Shown here: in pieces, positions 55,146 through 63,961 of the stretch | Layout: the number at the start of each line of letters is the position of its first letter | How positions within the stretch are numbered: the first letter of the stretch is position 1 | Assembly: GCA_034669045.1 (NCBI GenBank) | Contig: JAXDOD010000062.1 | Coordinates: 118,556-182,555 of the forward strand | Source of the DNA: VAZQ01 sp034669045 | GTDB lineage: Bacteria; Pseudomonadota; Alphaproteobacteria; Rhizobiales; Xanthobacteraceae | Length of the DNA stretch: 64,000 nt | Reading direction: 5' to 3' | Notes under the pieces: generated by a model | Databases searched by the model: none | What the model was told of the DNA's origin: nothing | The model's input: the letters and a program-made list of their open reading frames with translations, nothing else | Made by a program: the position numbers and the translations under genes

Positions 55146-56485
55146 TTGGCTGAGGATGCCGTGGTGCCTATTGAGGTTGCACGCCTGCGGCCGTACACAA
55201 GAAACGCCCGTACCCACTCCAAGAAACAGATTCGGCAGATCGCCGACAGCATACGGAAGTTCGGCTTCACCAACCCATCCTCATCAGTGATGATGACGAG
55301 ATCATCGCTGGCCACGGGCGCGTCGAACCCGCCAAGCTGCTCGGGATGCAGAGCGTTCCGACGCTACGCCTGTCCCACCTCGACGGTGCTCAGCGCAAGG
55401 CCTATCTCATCGCGGACAACAAGCTCGCTCTCAATGCTGGCTGGGACCGCGAACTGCTCGCGATCGAACTGCAGGCCCTAGTCGATCTCGAATTCGATGT
55501 GGAGATCACCGGCTTCTCCTCCGCCGAGGTAGATCTGCTATTCGAGGAGGCGCGGGAGTCATCGCCCGACCCGGAGCATGCTGCGGACAACGAGGTTCCC
55601 CCGCTCACCGATGCAGCCTCGGCAGTGAGCAGGTGCGGAGACCTGTGGCTCCTCGATCGGCATCGTCTGTTGTGCGGCGATTCCCGGTATGCCGAGACCT
55701 GCCATCATCTTCGGCTAGACGAGCGCTGCGATCTCATCTTCACGGATCCGCCCTATAATGTTCCGATCGACGGACATGTGTGCGGCCTCGGCCGCATCCG
55801 GCATCGCGAGTTCGCCATGGGCGTTGGCGAAATGTCCCCGGAGGCCTTCACGACGTTCTTGCAAACGACTCTAGGTTATGCGGCCGCGACCTGCCGCGAC
55901 GGCGCCGTCGCCTTCGTGTGTATGGACTGGCGCCACAGGGGCGAGTTGCTAACCGCCGGGCGAGCGGTGTTCTCTGAACTAAAGAACCTCTGCGTCTGGA
56001 ACAAGACAAATGGCGGGATGGGTTCGTTCTATCGCAGCAAGAACGAACTTGTGTTCGTGTTCAAACTCGGCAGCGCACCGCACACCAACACCTTCGGATT
56101 GGGCGACACGGGCCGATATCGGACCAATGTTTGGGATTACGCGGGAGTCAACACGTTGCGGCCTGGACGCGCCGAGGAATTTGCCGTGCACCCGACCGTC
56201 AAACCGGTTGCGCTCGTGGCCGAGGCCCTCATGGACTGCTCAGGCGGGGCGAGATTGTGCTTGGGTCCTTTCGCAGGCTCGGGCACCACGCTCGTGGCCG
56301 CGGAGAAGACCGGTCGGCAGGCACGCTTGGTCGAGTTCGACCCCGCCTATTGCGATCAGGTCGTGCGACGCTTCGAACAGGTCACCGGAAAGCAGGGGAA
56401 GCTCGCCGCGACCGGGCAGAGCTTTGAGGCAGTGAGCGAAGAGCGTATCTCGTCGGCCGTGACGGTCGAGGAGGCTGTTTCATGA
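55146..56485 (+). pseudogene. ParB-domain DNA methyltransferase, frameshifted
   Basis: Two adjacent frames join into one protein. The first (from TTG 55146 or GTG 55161) gives a ParB/Srx-like start, RLRPYTRNARTHSKKQIRQ then FGFTNP. One base appears lost in the C run at 55274-55276, after which the next frame continues LISDDDEIIAGHGRVEPAKL. The methyltransferase part has FTDPPYNVPIDGHV and later LGPFAGSGTTLVAAE, the beta-class order for N6-adenine/N4-cytosine enzymes. Such genes are common in prophages and integrative elements, usually followed by a DUF5681 gene, as here. Confidence 0.85.
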
Positions 56486-57228
56486 ACTCCTCGGGCGAAA
56501 AGCTGCACGCAGGCAAGCACAAAGCGGGTTATGGCAACCCACCGGTGCACACACAATTCCGCAAAGGCCAGTCCGGCAATCCTGGCGGCCGGCCGCGAGG
56601 CATGACAGCAGGCCGTGCGGCGGCGCTGGCACTTAAAGAGGCGTATCGTCCGGTGAATGTGAGGGAGGGAGACAAGGTCACCACCCTGCCGGCGATCCAG
56701 GCCGTGCTGCGCAGCCAAGTCGCACTCGCCGCCAAGGGCAACGGCCCTGCGCAGCGTGCATTGTTCGATGCCATTCAAGAGATCGAGGGAAAGATCGAAG
56801 CTCAGGTGGTAGCCGAGAAAAGTACTGGAGCTAAAACAGTCGAAATGTCAGATTTGGAAGTCGCCCGGCGGATAGCGTTCGTCCTCTCAAGATCGCTTCA
56901 CAAGCCTGAGAGCGACGCTTCGTCGAGCGTCGACTTCAAGCTTTTGTGCAGGGCACACGGATCAAGGGAGCTTCGCGCGGTCGTGAGCAGTCCATACATC
57001 ATCTCAGCGCAGAGACCGACGGTTTGTTCGCGCGAATTTCTGCGTATCCGAGTCTCCGCGGGCTCAGGGCGCCGGGCCGCGCAGGAAATTCAGGCGGTAA
57101 CGCTATGTTCTCCGCAACGACCAGCGCTAGCAGCTACCTTTGCAATGCGCCGAGATCAAAATAAAGGATCCCTGTTCAACCCCCTGTTCCCGGCGTCACA
57201 ATCAACTATAATCCGTGGGCCGCTATGA
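56482..57228 (+). CDS. DUF5681-family protein with an atypical C-terminus
   Basis: The frame is 248 residues and overlaps the methyltransferase stop (ATGA). Residues 27-40 have the DUF5681 signature FRKGQSGNPGGRPRG, followed by a normal family middle (PAQRALFDAIQEIEGK, then LEVARRIAFVLSR to about 138). After that the sequence becomes Ser/Arg-rich without family likeness and with different codon use, so the native end is probably lost and replaced by junk reading. The family is found beside phage-type methyltransferase genes; function unknown. Confidence 0.7.
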   Translation: MNSSGEKLHAGKHKAGYGNPPVHTQFRKGQSGNPGGRPRGMTAGRAAALALKEAYRPVNVREGDKVTTLPAIQAVLRSQVALAAKGNGPAQRALFDAIQEIEGKIEAQVVAEKSTGAKTVEMSDLEVARRIAFVLSRSLHKPESDASSSVDFKLLCRAHGSRELRAVVSSPYIISAQRPTVCSREFLRIRVSAGSGRRAAQEIQAVTLCSPQRPALAATFAMRRDQNKGSLFNPLFPASQSTIIRGPL

Positions 57229-57267
57229 AACTCGCTAGGTGGGGCTGATATGAAACTCACTAGATGG
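57224..57267. repeat. 19-bp imperfect duplication at the start of the DUF1592 gene
   Basis: 57224-57242 and 57249-57267 share 17 of 19 bases (TATGAAACTCRCTAGRTGG). The first copy opens a 7-codon frame ending in TGA at 57246-57248; the second is the real start of the downstream gene. It looks like a slippage duplication or a junction scar. Confidence 0.65.
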
Positions 57268-59646
57268 CTTATCGGCATTTCTTGTGCCGTCGGTATCGTT
57301 TCGGCCGACTCCAAGGTCTTCTCCCAACCCGCGAACCAAGTCGCGCCGCATCCCAAATCGCAGTGGTCCACCATTCAGACCTACTGCTTCGTTTGCCACA
57401 ACAAGGACGTTCGCGCCGGTAACCTCTTTTTGGACCAGCTTGGCGCCGAGTCCGTGCCCGAACACCCCGAGATCTTCGAGAAAGCTGTGCGCAAATTGCG
57501 CGGGCGCCAGATGCCGCCGCCCGGTTTTCTCCAGCCCTCGCAGCAGGAAGTCGACGCGCTGGTTGGCTGGCTCGAGAGCGCGCTCGACGACAGCAGCAAG
57601 GGACGCCTTGCGGGCCACGTTCCCGTCCAGCGCTTGAACCGTACCGAGTATGCCAATGCCGTGAAGGATCTCCTGGCTGTGGAGATCGATCCCAAGCAGT
57701 ACCTGCCGGCCGAGATCGAGGTCGAAGGCTTCAGCAACATCGCTGCGGCGTTGACCGTGTCACCCGCCTTCGTGGAGCAGTACGTCAATGTCGCGCGGGT
57801 GGTCTCGCGCATGGCAGTAGGCAAGCCGGTGCCAGAGGTCGTCAAAGCCTCTTTCCCTCCCCCGGCTACCGGCGACCAGGATGGCTATGTGGACGGCATG
57901 CCGCTCGGTACGCGGGGCGGCACGAGGTTTGAGTATACATTCCCGGCGGACGGGGAGTACCGCGTCACTATCACTGACCTCGATTTCGGGCTCTACCCAC
58001 GCGGGGTCGAGAACGAGACAACGGTGGTCGTGCTGATCGATCGCAGGGAAGCCTTCCGGAAAAAGGTCGGCGGTGATCCGGATCGCGCGTTCGTGGATCG
58101 CGGCGGCGGTGCACCGGCTGGAGCCAAGCTCATGCAGCGGTTCGCCGATATCCCCGTGCAGGTGACGGCCGGTGTGCACGAAGTCGTTGTGACGTTCATC
58201 GAGCGCTCCCGTGTGGCAACCGACGATCTGATTGCGGGCGGCACCCAGTATAATGGGTTTGGTTTCAAGGGGTATCTGCGTTTGCCGCGCCTTATTGGAC
58301 CCATACATGTCGTGGGGCCGCATGCGGCCACGGGCCCCACGCGCACACCCAGCCGGGAGAAGTTGTTCATCTGCAAGCCCGAAGTGCCCGAGCAAGAACG
58401 CGCCTGCGCCGAGCGCATCACTGCGGATCTCGCCGGGCGTGCCTTCCGCCGGCCCGTCACTAAGAAAGACATCGGCGGGCTGATGGCCTTCTACGACGCC
58501 GGCCGTGAAGGATCTGGCGGATTCAACGCCGGGATCGAACAGATAGTGACTGCGGTTCTGACGAGCCCGGATTTTCTCTATCGCGGAATCGCCCCGCCGC
58601 AGAAAGACGCGAAATTCTATGCGCTGAGCGATCTGGAGCTGGCCTCACGTCTGTCATTCTTCTTGTGGAGGCGGGCCCCCGACGATGAGTTGCTCAAGCT
58701 TGCGAACAAGGGCGAACTGCGACGTCCGGACGTGCTGGACGCCCAGGTGCGGCGTATGCTGGCCGTTCCGCAGGCCGAGACGCTGGTGACGGATTTCGCG
58801 CTCCGCTGGCTCGACGTCGATGAGGTCGGAAAATTCGAGTGGGACCGGCAAATCTTCCCCGAATTCAGCACCGAGCTGCGCCAGAATTTCGCGACCGAAA
58901 TCGACCTTTTCCTGCGGAGCATCCTGCTCGAAGACAAGAACGTGCAGGAGCTATTAACGGCCGACTATACGTTCCTCAATGAAAAGCTGGCGCAACACTA
59001 CGGCATCACATCCGTGCGCGGCGCGCAGTTCCGGCGTGTGATTCTCAAGGACGAGAACCGCCACGGGCTCCTCGGCAAGGGCGCCGTGCTGTTGCACACG
59101 TCGTATGGCAACAGGACTTCGCCGGTGGTTCGCGGCGCCTGGGTGCTCGACAAACTCCGCGGCGCGCCGCCGACGCCGCCGCCGCCGGATGTGGAGACGG
59201 ATCTGAGTACGCCGCCGGGCGCGCAGCCGAAGACCATGCGCGCGATGCTCGAGGAGCATCGCAAGAATCCGACCTGCAACATGTGCCACGGTGTGATCGA
59301 ACCCCACGGACTGCCGCTGGAGCACTTCACCGTCACCGGGCAGTGGCGCGATGTCGATTGGCAGGCTAATGAGCCCATCGATTCGAAGGTGGCAATGCCA
59401 GACGGTACGGAAGTCGGAAGTCCGGCAGACCTACGCCGCGCCCTGTTGAGCCGCCCCGGCCAGTTCGTCCAGGCGCTGACTGAGAAGCTCATGATGTACG
59501 CGCTGGGCAGGGAGATCGCGCCTCATGACATGCCGCAGGTCCGGGCGATTGTGCGCGCGGCGGCCAAGAATGATTACCGGTTCTCGTCGCTCGTGGCGGG
59601 GATTGTATCGAGTGATGCATTCCGCATGCAGGCGCTGGAGGAGTGA
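57250..59646 (+). CDS. Exported multidomain haem protein (DUF1587/1592/1588/1585 family)
   Basis: The protein is 798 residues with a signal peptide (about 1-25). A c-type haem site CFVCH lies at 46-50. The following order is seen: DUF1587-like RLNRTEYANAVKDLL (about 128), a beta-rich carbohydrate-binding-like part (220-350), DUF1595-like RAFRRPVTKKD (about 393), DUF1592-like DLELASRLSFFLWRRAP (about 456), DUF1588-like GLLGKGAVLLHTSYGNRTSP (about 608), and a second CxxCH at 676-680 (NMCHG) with DUF1585-like end. Typical of Planctomycetes; fewer occur in Proteobacteria. A periplasmic redox or polymer-degradation role is proposed, not known. Confidence 0.88.
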   Translation: MKLTRWLIGISCAVGIVSADSKVFSQPANQVAPHPKSQWSTIQTYCFVCHNKDVRAGNLFLDQLGAESVPEHPEIFEKAVRKLRGRQMPPPGFLQPSQQEVDALVGWLESALDDSSKGRLAGHVPVQRLNRTEYANAVKDLLAVEIDPKQYLPAEIEVEGFSNIAAALTVSPAFVEQYVNVARVVSRMAVGKPVPEVVKASFPPPATGDQDGYVDGMPLGTRGGTRFEYTFPADGEYRVTITDLDFGLYPRGVENETTVVVLIDRREAFRKKVGGDPDRAFVDRGGGAPAGAKLMQRFADIPVQVTAGVHEVVVTFIERSRVATDDLIAGGTQYNGFGFKGYLRLPRLIGPIHVVGPHAATGPTRTPSREKLFICKPEVPEQERACAERITADLAGRAFRRPVTKKDIGGLMAFYDAGREGSGGFNAGIEQIVTAVLTSPDFLYRGIAPPQKDAKFYALSDLELASRLSFFLWRRAPDDELLKLANKGELRRPDVLDAQVRRMLAVPQAETLVTDFALRWLDVDEVGKFEWDRQIFPEFSTELRQNFATEIDLFLRSILLEDKNVQELLTADYTFLNEKLAQHYGITSVRGAQFRRVILKDENRHGLLGKGAVLLHTSYGNRTSPVVRGAWVLDKLRGAPPTPPPPDVETDLSTPPGAQPKTMRAMLEEHRKNPTCNMCHGVIEPHGLPLEHFTVTGQWRDVDWQANEPIDSKVAMPDGTEVGSPADLRRALLSRPGQFVQALTEKLMMYALGREIAPHDMPQVRAIVRAAAKNDYRFSSLVAGIVSSDAFRMQALEE

Positions 59647-59651
59647 ACACC

Positions 59652-60998
59652 ATGTATCTGACAAAAAAGCATCTTTCTCGCAGGACGTTGCTCAGGGGCG
59701 CGGGCGTCTCCGTCGGACTGCCGTTGCTTGATGCGATGATCCCGGCCGCTACCGCGCTCGCTAAGACCGCCGCCGCGCCGAAGCTGCGGGCGGGATTCTT
59801 CTATATTCCCCACGGCGCGATCATGTCGAACACGGCCCATGGGAAGGCCATGGATCGCTGGACCCCGAGCGGTGCCGGGGCGGATTTCAAACTCAGCCCA
59901 ATTCTCGAGCCGCTCGAGAAGCACAAGCACGCCGTGACTTCGTTCTCCAATCTCGAGAACAAGGCCAGCGTCGCCTCCGTGCACAAATACAACCCGGCGA
60001 CTTGGCTCAGCGGTATCAAGCCCGATCTCAAAGCGCCCGGTCCCAAGATGTCTGCGACGATCGACCAGATCATTGCCGGGCGCATCGGTCAGGAGACAGC
60101 GCTGCCGTCGATGGAGGTCTGCGCGGAGGCTGACGTCCAGGCGGTCGCGTGCGACTCTGGATTCGGCTGCCTCTACAGCTCCACATTGTCGTACCGGAAT
60201 GCAAACTCGCCGTTGCCGATGGAGTCCAACCCGCGCAAAGTTTTCGCACAGTTATTCGGTGAAGGCGCTACAGCGGAAGAGCGCGTGGCCATAGTCAGGC
60301 AGAAACGGAGCATCCTTGATTTCATCACCGAGCGTACCCGGGCACTGCAACAGGAGCTGGGCCCGGGCGATAAAGTGCTCCTCGACGGTTACCTGGACAA
60401 CGTGCGCGAGATCGAACGGCGCGTTGAGCTTGCGGAGAACCATGATCTCTCGGGCGTGAAAGTGCCCGAGGTACCGCTGGCCGAGCAGGATACGTTCGAC
60501 AAGCAGGTGCGGTTGCTGTTCGATCTGATCGCGATTGCCTATCAGGCCGATCTCACGCGCGTGGCCTCCTACATCATGACCGGCGAAGGCACGAATCGGA
60601 CCTATAATCACATCGGCGTGCCGGACTCCTTCCATCCGCTGTCACATCATGCCGATCATCTCGATCGCATTGAAAAGCTGGTCAAGATTCAGCGCTATCA
60701 TGTGGAGCGGTTCGCGGATTTTGTCGCGAAACTCGCCGCCACACCCGACGGCGAAGGCACGCTGCTGGATAACTCCATGTTGCTCTACGGCTCCAACATG
60801 TCCAACAGCAACAAGCACAGCAATTATCCGTTGCCGAACATCCTGGTCGGCGGCGGCGCCGGCGCGCTCAAGGGGGGACGGCAGATCGAGCTGTCCGAAC
60901 GCACGACGATTTCCAATCTGCACCTCACGCTGCTTAACAAGGTGGGCCTCGAGACGAAGAGCTTCGGGGACAGCACCGGCGTGATCGCCGGTGTTTGA
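59652..60998 (+). CDS. DUF1552-family exported protein
   Basis: The protein is 448 residues from the ATG at 59652 with GGAGGAG eight bases upstream; a GTG at 59643 overlaps the previous stop. A Tat-type signal starts the protein (SRRTLLRGAGVSVGLPLL). The body has FFYIPHGAIMSN, MSATIDQIIA, RNANSPLPMESNPRKVF and FHPLSHHADH. It is nearly always next to a DUF1592 gene, so the two likely form a functional pair in the periplasm. The alkaline-phosphatase-like fold suggested for the group cannot be tested here. Confidence 0.86.
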   Translation: MYLTKKHLSRRTLLRGAGVSVGLPLLDAMIPAATALAKTAAAPKLRAGFFYIPHGAIMSNTAHGKAMDRWTPSGAGADFKLSPILEPLEKHKHAVTSFSNLENKASVASVHKYNPATWLSGIKPDLKAPGPKMSATIDQIIAGRIGQETALPSMEVCAEADVQAVACDSGFGCLYSSTLSYRNANSPLPMESNPRKVFAQLFGEGATAEERVAIVRQKRSILDFITERTRALQQELGPGDKVLLDGYLDNVREIERRVELAENHDLSGVKVPEVPLAEQDTFDKQVRLLFDLIAIAYQADLTRVASYIMTGEGTNRTYNHIGVPDSFHPLSHHADHLDRIEKLVKIQRYHVERFADFVAKLAATPDGEGTLLDNSMLLYGSNMSNSNKHSNYPLPNILVGGGAGALKGGRQIELSERTTISNLHLTLLNKVGLETKSFGDSTGVIAGV

Positions 60999-61017
60999 GC
61001 GCTTGGAGTCACCAGCC

Positions 61018-61941
61018 ATGAACCGCAGGGCAATACTGAAAGGTGCGTTAGGCGGCGTCCTGGGTCTGACCCTGCCACCCTTTGCACGCTCCGCTTTCTC
61101 CCAAGAAAGCCCCGCTATCGTCCCGGTGCGCGAGGGTTTCGTGATGCTCACCGGCGCCGGGGGTAATGTCCTGGTGCGGACGGCAAGCGCCGGTCAGGTG
61201 CTGGTGGACAGCGGCGCTGCCGCGTTCACCGATGCGGTGCTTGCGCACCTGCGCGGGCTGCCGGGTGGAGACCGTGTGACAACGGTATTCAACACGCACT
61301 GGCACCGGGAGCAGGTGGGCGGAAACCTCGCCTTCGGGCGGTCGGAGGCGACGATCATTGCTCACGAAAAGACCCGGGCGCATCTGGCGACGGATTATTA
61401 CCTGCAGGACGAGGACCGGTACGAGAAAGCGTTGCCCGCAGCGGCTCACCCGACGGTGACCTTTTTTTCCGGCGACCAGACCCTCGCCAGCGACAAGCGG
61501 ATCGAATACGGCCATCTGCTGGAGGCCCACACCGACGGCGACATCTATGTATTCTTCCGAGACGCGAACGTGCTGGCCGCGGGTGATGCCATCTCGCCGC
61601 TGAAGGATCCCGTGCTTGACTGGTTCGGCGGCGGCTGGCTGGGCGGGCGCGTCGACGCGCAGGAAAAACTCTTGAAACTCAGCAATGCGGAGACGCGGAT
61701 CGTGCCAAGCTATGGTCCGGTGGTGGGCCGCGCCGAGTTACAGGCTGAGTTCGACATGACGCGCGTGCTCTTCGATCGCATGCTTGATCTCGTCAGGAAG
61801 GGCATGAGCGCACAAGACATGCTCGATGCGGGACTGATGAAGGATCTGTCTCGGACCTTCCGCGACCCGTTCAGGTTCACCTATGACGCCCATAAGGGTT
61901 ATTGGGCGCATCACAATTCTCTCGCACCGGATGTGCTCTGA
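61018..61941 (+). CDS. Exported metallo-beta-lactamase-fold hydrolase
   Basis: The protein is 307 residues from the ATG at 61018, preceded by TTGGAG. It has a Tat-like start, MNRRAILKGALGG. The metal motif is FNTHWHREQVGGN with His94, His96, Glu98 and Gln99, in place of the usual H-x-H-x-D-H. Later LLEAHTDGDIYVFF and VLAAGDAISPLKD supply the other His/Asp. The variant first site suggests altered metal binding or a different activity. The operon position ties it to the DUF1592/DUF1552 pair. Confidence 0.84.
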   Translation: MNRRAILKGALGGVLGLTLPPFARSAFSQESPAIVPVREGFVMLTGAGGNVLVRTASAGQVLVDSGAAAFTDAVLAHLRGLPGGDRVTTVFNTHWHREQVGGNLAFGRSEATIIAHEKTRAHLATDYYLQDEDRYEKALPAAAHPTVTFFSGDQTLASDKRIEYGHLLEAHTDGDIYVFFRDANVLAAGDAISPLKDPVLDWFGGGWLGGRVDAQEKLLKLSNAETRIVPSYGPVVGRAELQAEFDMTRVLFDRMLDLVRKGMSAQDMLDAGLMKDLSRTFRDPFRFTYDAHKGYWAHHNSLAPDVL

Positions 61942-63491
61942 TGGATATCGTTATGAAGCGCGTCATTTTCGCCGCCGTTTTTTGGCTCGCAGCGGCCGGC
62001 ACGGCCGCCGCCGACGCCAGCCTCGCCGGTCTGATCCAGGCCGGTAATCGCGACGCCGCGCTTAAGATGATTGCCGCGAGCGCCGATGTGAACGCAGCCC
62101 AGGGGGACGGTACAACGCCGCTGCACTGGGCTGTCTACAAGGTCGACGCGGATCTTGCCCGCGCGCTACTCGAGCGCGGCGCGAAGCCCGATGTCATCAA
62201 CAACTACGGCTCGAGCCCTTTGGCGGAGGCGGTAAAGGTTGCCAATGCGCGACTGGTCGGAATGCTGCTCGATGCAGGCAGCAACGTGGAGGTGCCGAAC
62301 CAAGAGCGCCAGACAGCCCTGATGCTGGCCGCGCGCGCGGGATCCTTGGACGTTGCCGAGCTGCTGGTGCGCCACGGCGCCAATGTCAATGCACGAGAGA
62401 CTTGGCGCGGCCAGACGGCGCTGATGTGGGCGGCGGCCGCACGCTCAGCCGAGCTGACGCGGTTTCTCATCGCGCACCGGGCGGACGTCAATGCCCGCGC
62501 GCTGGCCAACGACTGGCCGAGCCAGTTGACCGGCGAGCCGCGCAACCAGTATCGCCCCACCGGCGGCCTGACACCGCTGCTCTATGCGGCGCGCTCGGGA
62601 TGTACGGATTGCGTGCAAGCGCTGCTGGACGCCGGCGCGGATCTTAACCGGCCGAACCCCGACGGTGTGACGCCGTTGATCGTGGCCATCGACAATTTCG
62701 CATTCGACACGGCAAAGCTCCTGTTCGAGCGCGGCGCCAATCCGCATGTTTGGGATTGGTGGGGCCGCACCGCGCTGTACACGGCGATCGACATGAATAC
62801 GTACAGCCTGGATGCTTACGCAGAACGCACCGGGCCGCCCATCGTGGCGACGAAGACCACCGCGCTCGAGCTCGCACGGCTGTTTCTGGGCGCCGGCGTC
62901 AACCCGAACCATCAGTTGAACATGCACCGGCCTGGGCGCGGCGGCAATTCCGGCCGCTACGCCGACGAGATCATGACCACCGGCGCCACGCCCATGTTGC
63001 GAGCCGCCGGGGGACAAGACAGCGCGGCCGTACGGCTGTTGCTGGAATATGGAGGGCGTGTCGACGTGCCCAACGTGATGGGCGTGACGCCGCTGATGGC
63101 CGCCGCAGGGCTAGGCATGAGGGGGGTGGCCAGCCCGCGCTTCAATCCCAGCGCCAAGGATGCGGAGGATCGGTCGATCGCGACGCTCGAAATCCTGATG
63201 GCGGTCGGCGCCGACGTGAATTTGCGGATCACCGACGTCACGAGCAGGACCGCGCGCTGGGGGCGTGGCACCCTCGTGTCGGAGCGGGGCGGGCAGAGCG
63301 CGTTATACGGCGCGGTGCAATGGGCTTGGCCCCGCGTGGTCCAGTATCTGATCGATCACGGCGCGGAAGTGGCCATCGTGGACGACCGCCGCGTGTCGCC
63401 GCTCGACGCGGCTTTAGGGCGGGCCGGCAGCGCGGACAATCGGCCCTCCCCCGAGGTCGCCAAGATACTCCAGACGGCAATCGGCCAGTAG
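61941..63491 (+). CDS. Exported ankyrin-repeat protein
   Basis: The protein is 516 residues from the ATG overlapping the MBL stop (TGATG); the ATG at 61953 is an alternative. The signal peptide ends near AAGTAAAD. About ten ankyrin repeats follow, with repeated G-x-TPLHWAV, GQTALMWAA and ADVN/ANVNAR patterns, with longer linkers near 190-215 and 300-345. Periplasmic ankyrin proteins often hold or inhibit partners, and this one probably scaffolds the operon's enzymes. Confidence 0.9.
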   Translation: MDIVMKRVIFAAVFWLAAAGTAAADASLAGLIQAGNRDAALKMIAASADVNAAQGDGTTPLHWAVYKVDADLARALLERGAKPDVINNYGSSPLAEAVKVANARLVGMLLDAGSNVEVPNQERQTALMLAARAGSLDVAELLVRHGANVNARETWRGQTALMWAAAARSAELTRFLIAHRADVNARALANDWPSQLTGEPRNQYRPTGGLTPLLYAARSGCTDCVQALLDAGADLNRPNPDGVTPLIVAIDNFAFDTAKLLFERGANPHVWDWWGRTALYTAIDMNTYSLDAYAERTGPPIVATKTTALELARLFLGAGVNPNHQLNMHRPGRGGNSGRYADEIMTTGATPMLRAAGGQDSAAVRLLLEYGGRVDVPNVMGVTPLMAAAGLGMRGVASPRFNPSAKDAEDRSIATLEILMAVGADVNLRITDVTSRTARWGRGTLVSERGGQSALYGAVQWAWPRVVQYLIDHGAEVAIVDDRRVSPLDAALGRAGSADNRPSPEVAKILQTAIGQ

Positions 63492-63690
63492 GCCGTAGGA
63501 TCAGGGGTGAGTCTTGTCGCTGGTCGGAGCGACGGCCGCGTCGGTAATTCGTTGTGAGCCGAGGCAGCGCCAAACGCGCTCTCTCCTCCACTGGAGGCTA
63601 TTGTAACGCACACGAGGAAAGAGAAGAGCCAAATCGACAAGCATATTCATCTCCAAGCCGATATCGGTCTCGCTGGGCCCCAGCGTTGCC
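63492..63690. other. Intergenic tail, no gene seen
   Basis: This stretch after the ankyrin gene holds no recognisable gene. A short perfect inverted repeat, CCTCCA-C-TGGAGG (63585-63597), is present but has almost no loop and no T tract. Confidence 0.5.
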
Positions 63691-63837
63691 AAATCGGATC
63701 CTGACGGACTTTCACATTCAGCCGCGCACACCATCGCGCCGGCGATCCAGCCAAACCTGAGCTACGATCCGGCACGCGACTTTGCAGCGGTCGCTCCGCT
63801 CGGCGTCACACCGAATGTTCCTGGCGCCGCCGCATGA
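63691..63837 (+). pseudogene. Fragment of a Bug/TctC tricarboxylate-binding protein
   Basis: This frame encodes KSDPDG, then HTIAPAIQPNLSYDPARDF and AAVAPLGVTPNV, which match the conserved N-terminal part of Bug (tripartite tricarboxylate receptor) proteins (PDGYT... then PYDPxKDFAPV). Some residues are missing after PDG, there is no start, and a TGA cuts it at 63835-63837. A decayed fragment is the best reading. Confidence 0.6.
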
Positions 63838-63961
63838 TTGCGAGGTCGGCCTCCGGCACGGACCGCGGCAGGTAGAGCCGGTCCCGGAAATCTGCACAGG
63901 ACGATAAGTGGAGTTTCTGCGTGACGGCGGGCACGCTGTGGCCCGCGAATCAGGAGAGATC
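63838..63961. other. Probable left end of an insertion sequence
   Basis: These 124 bases separate the Bug fragment from the transposase start and should contain the IS terminal repeat. No terminal inverted repeat could be matched because the right end lies outside. AGGAGAG at 63952-63958 is the ribosome-binding site of the transposase. Confidence 0.35.
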
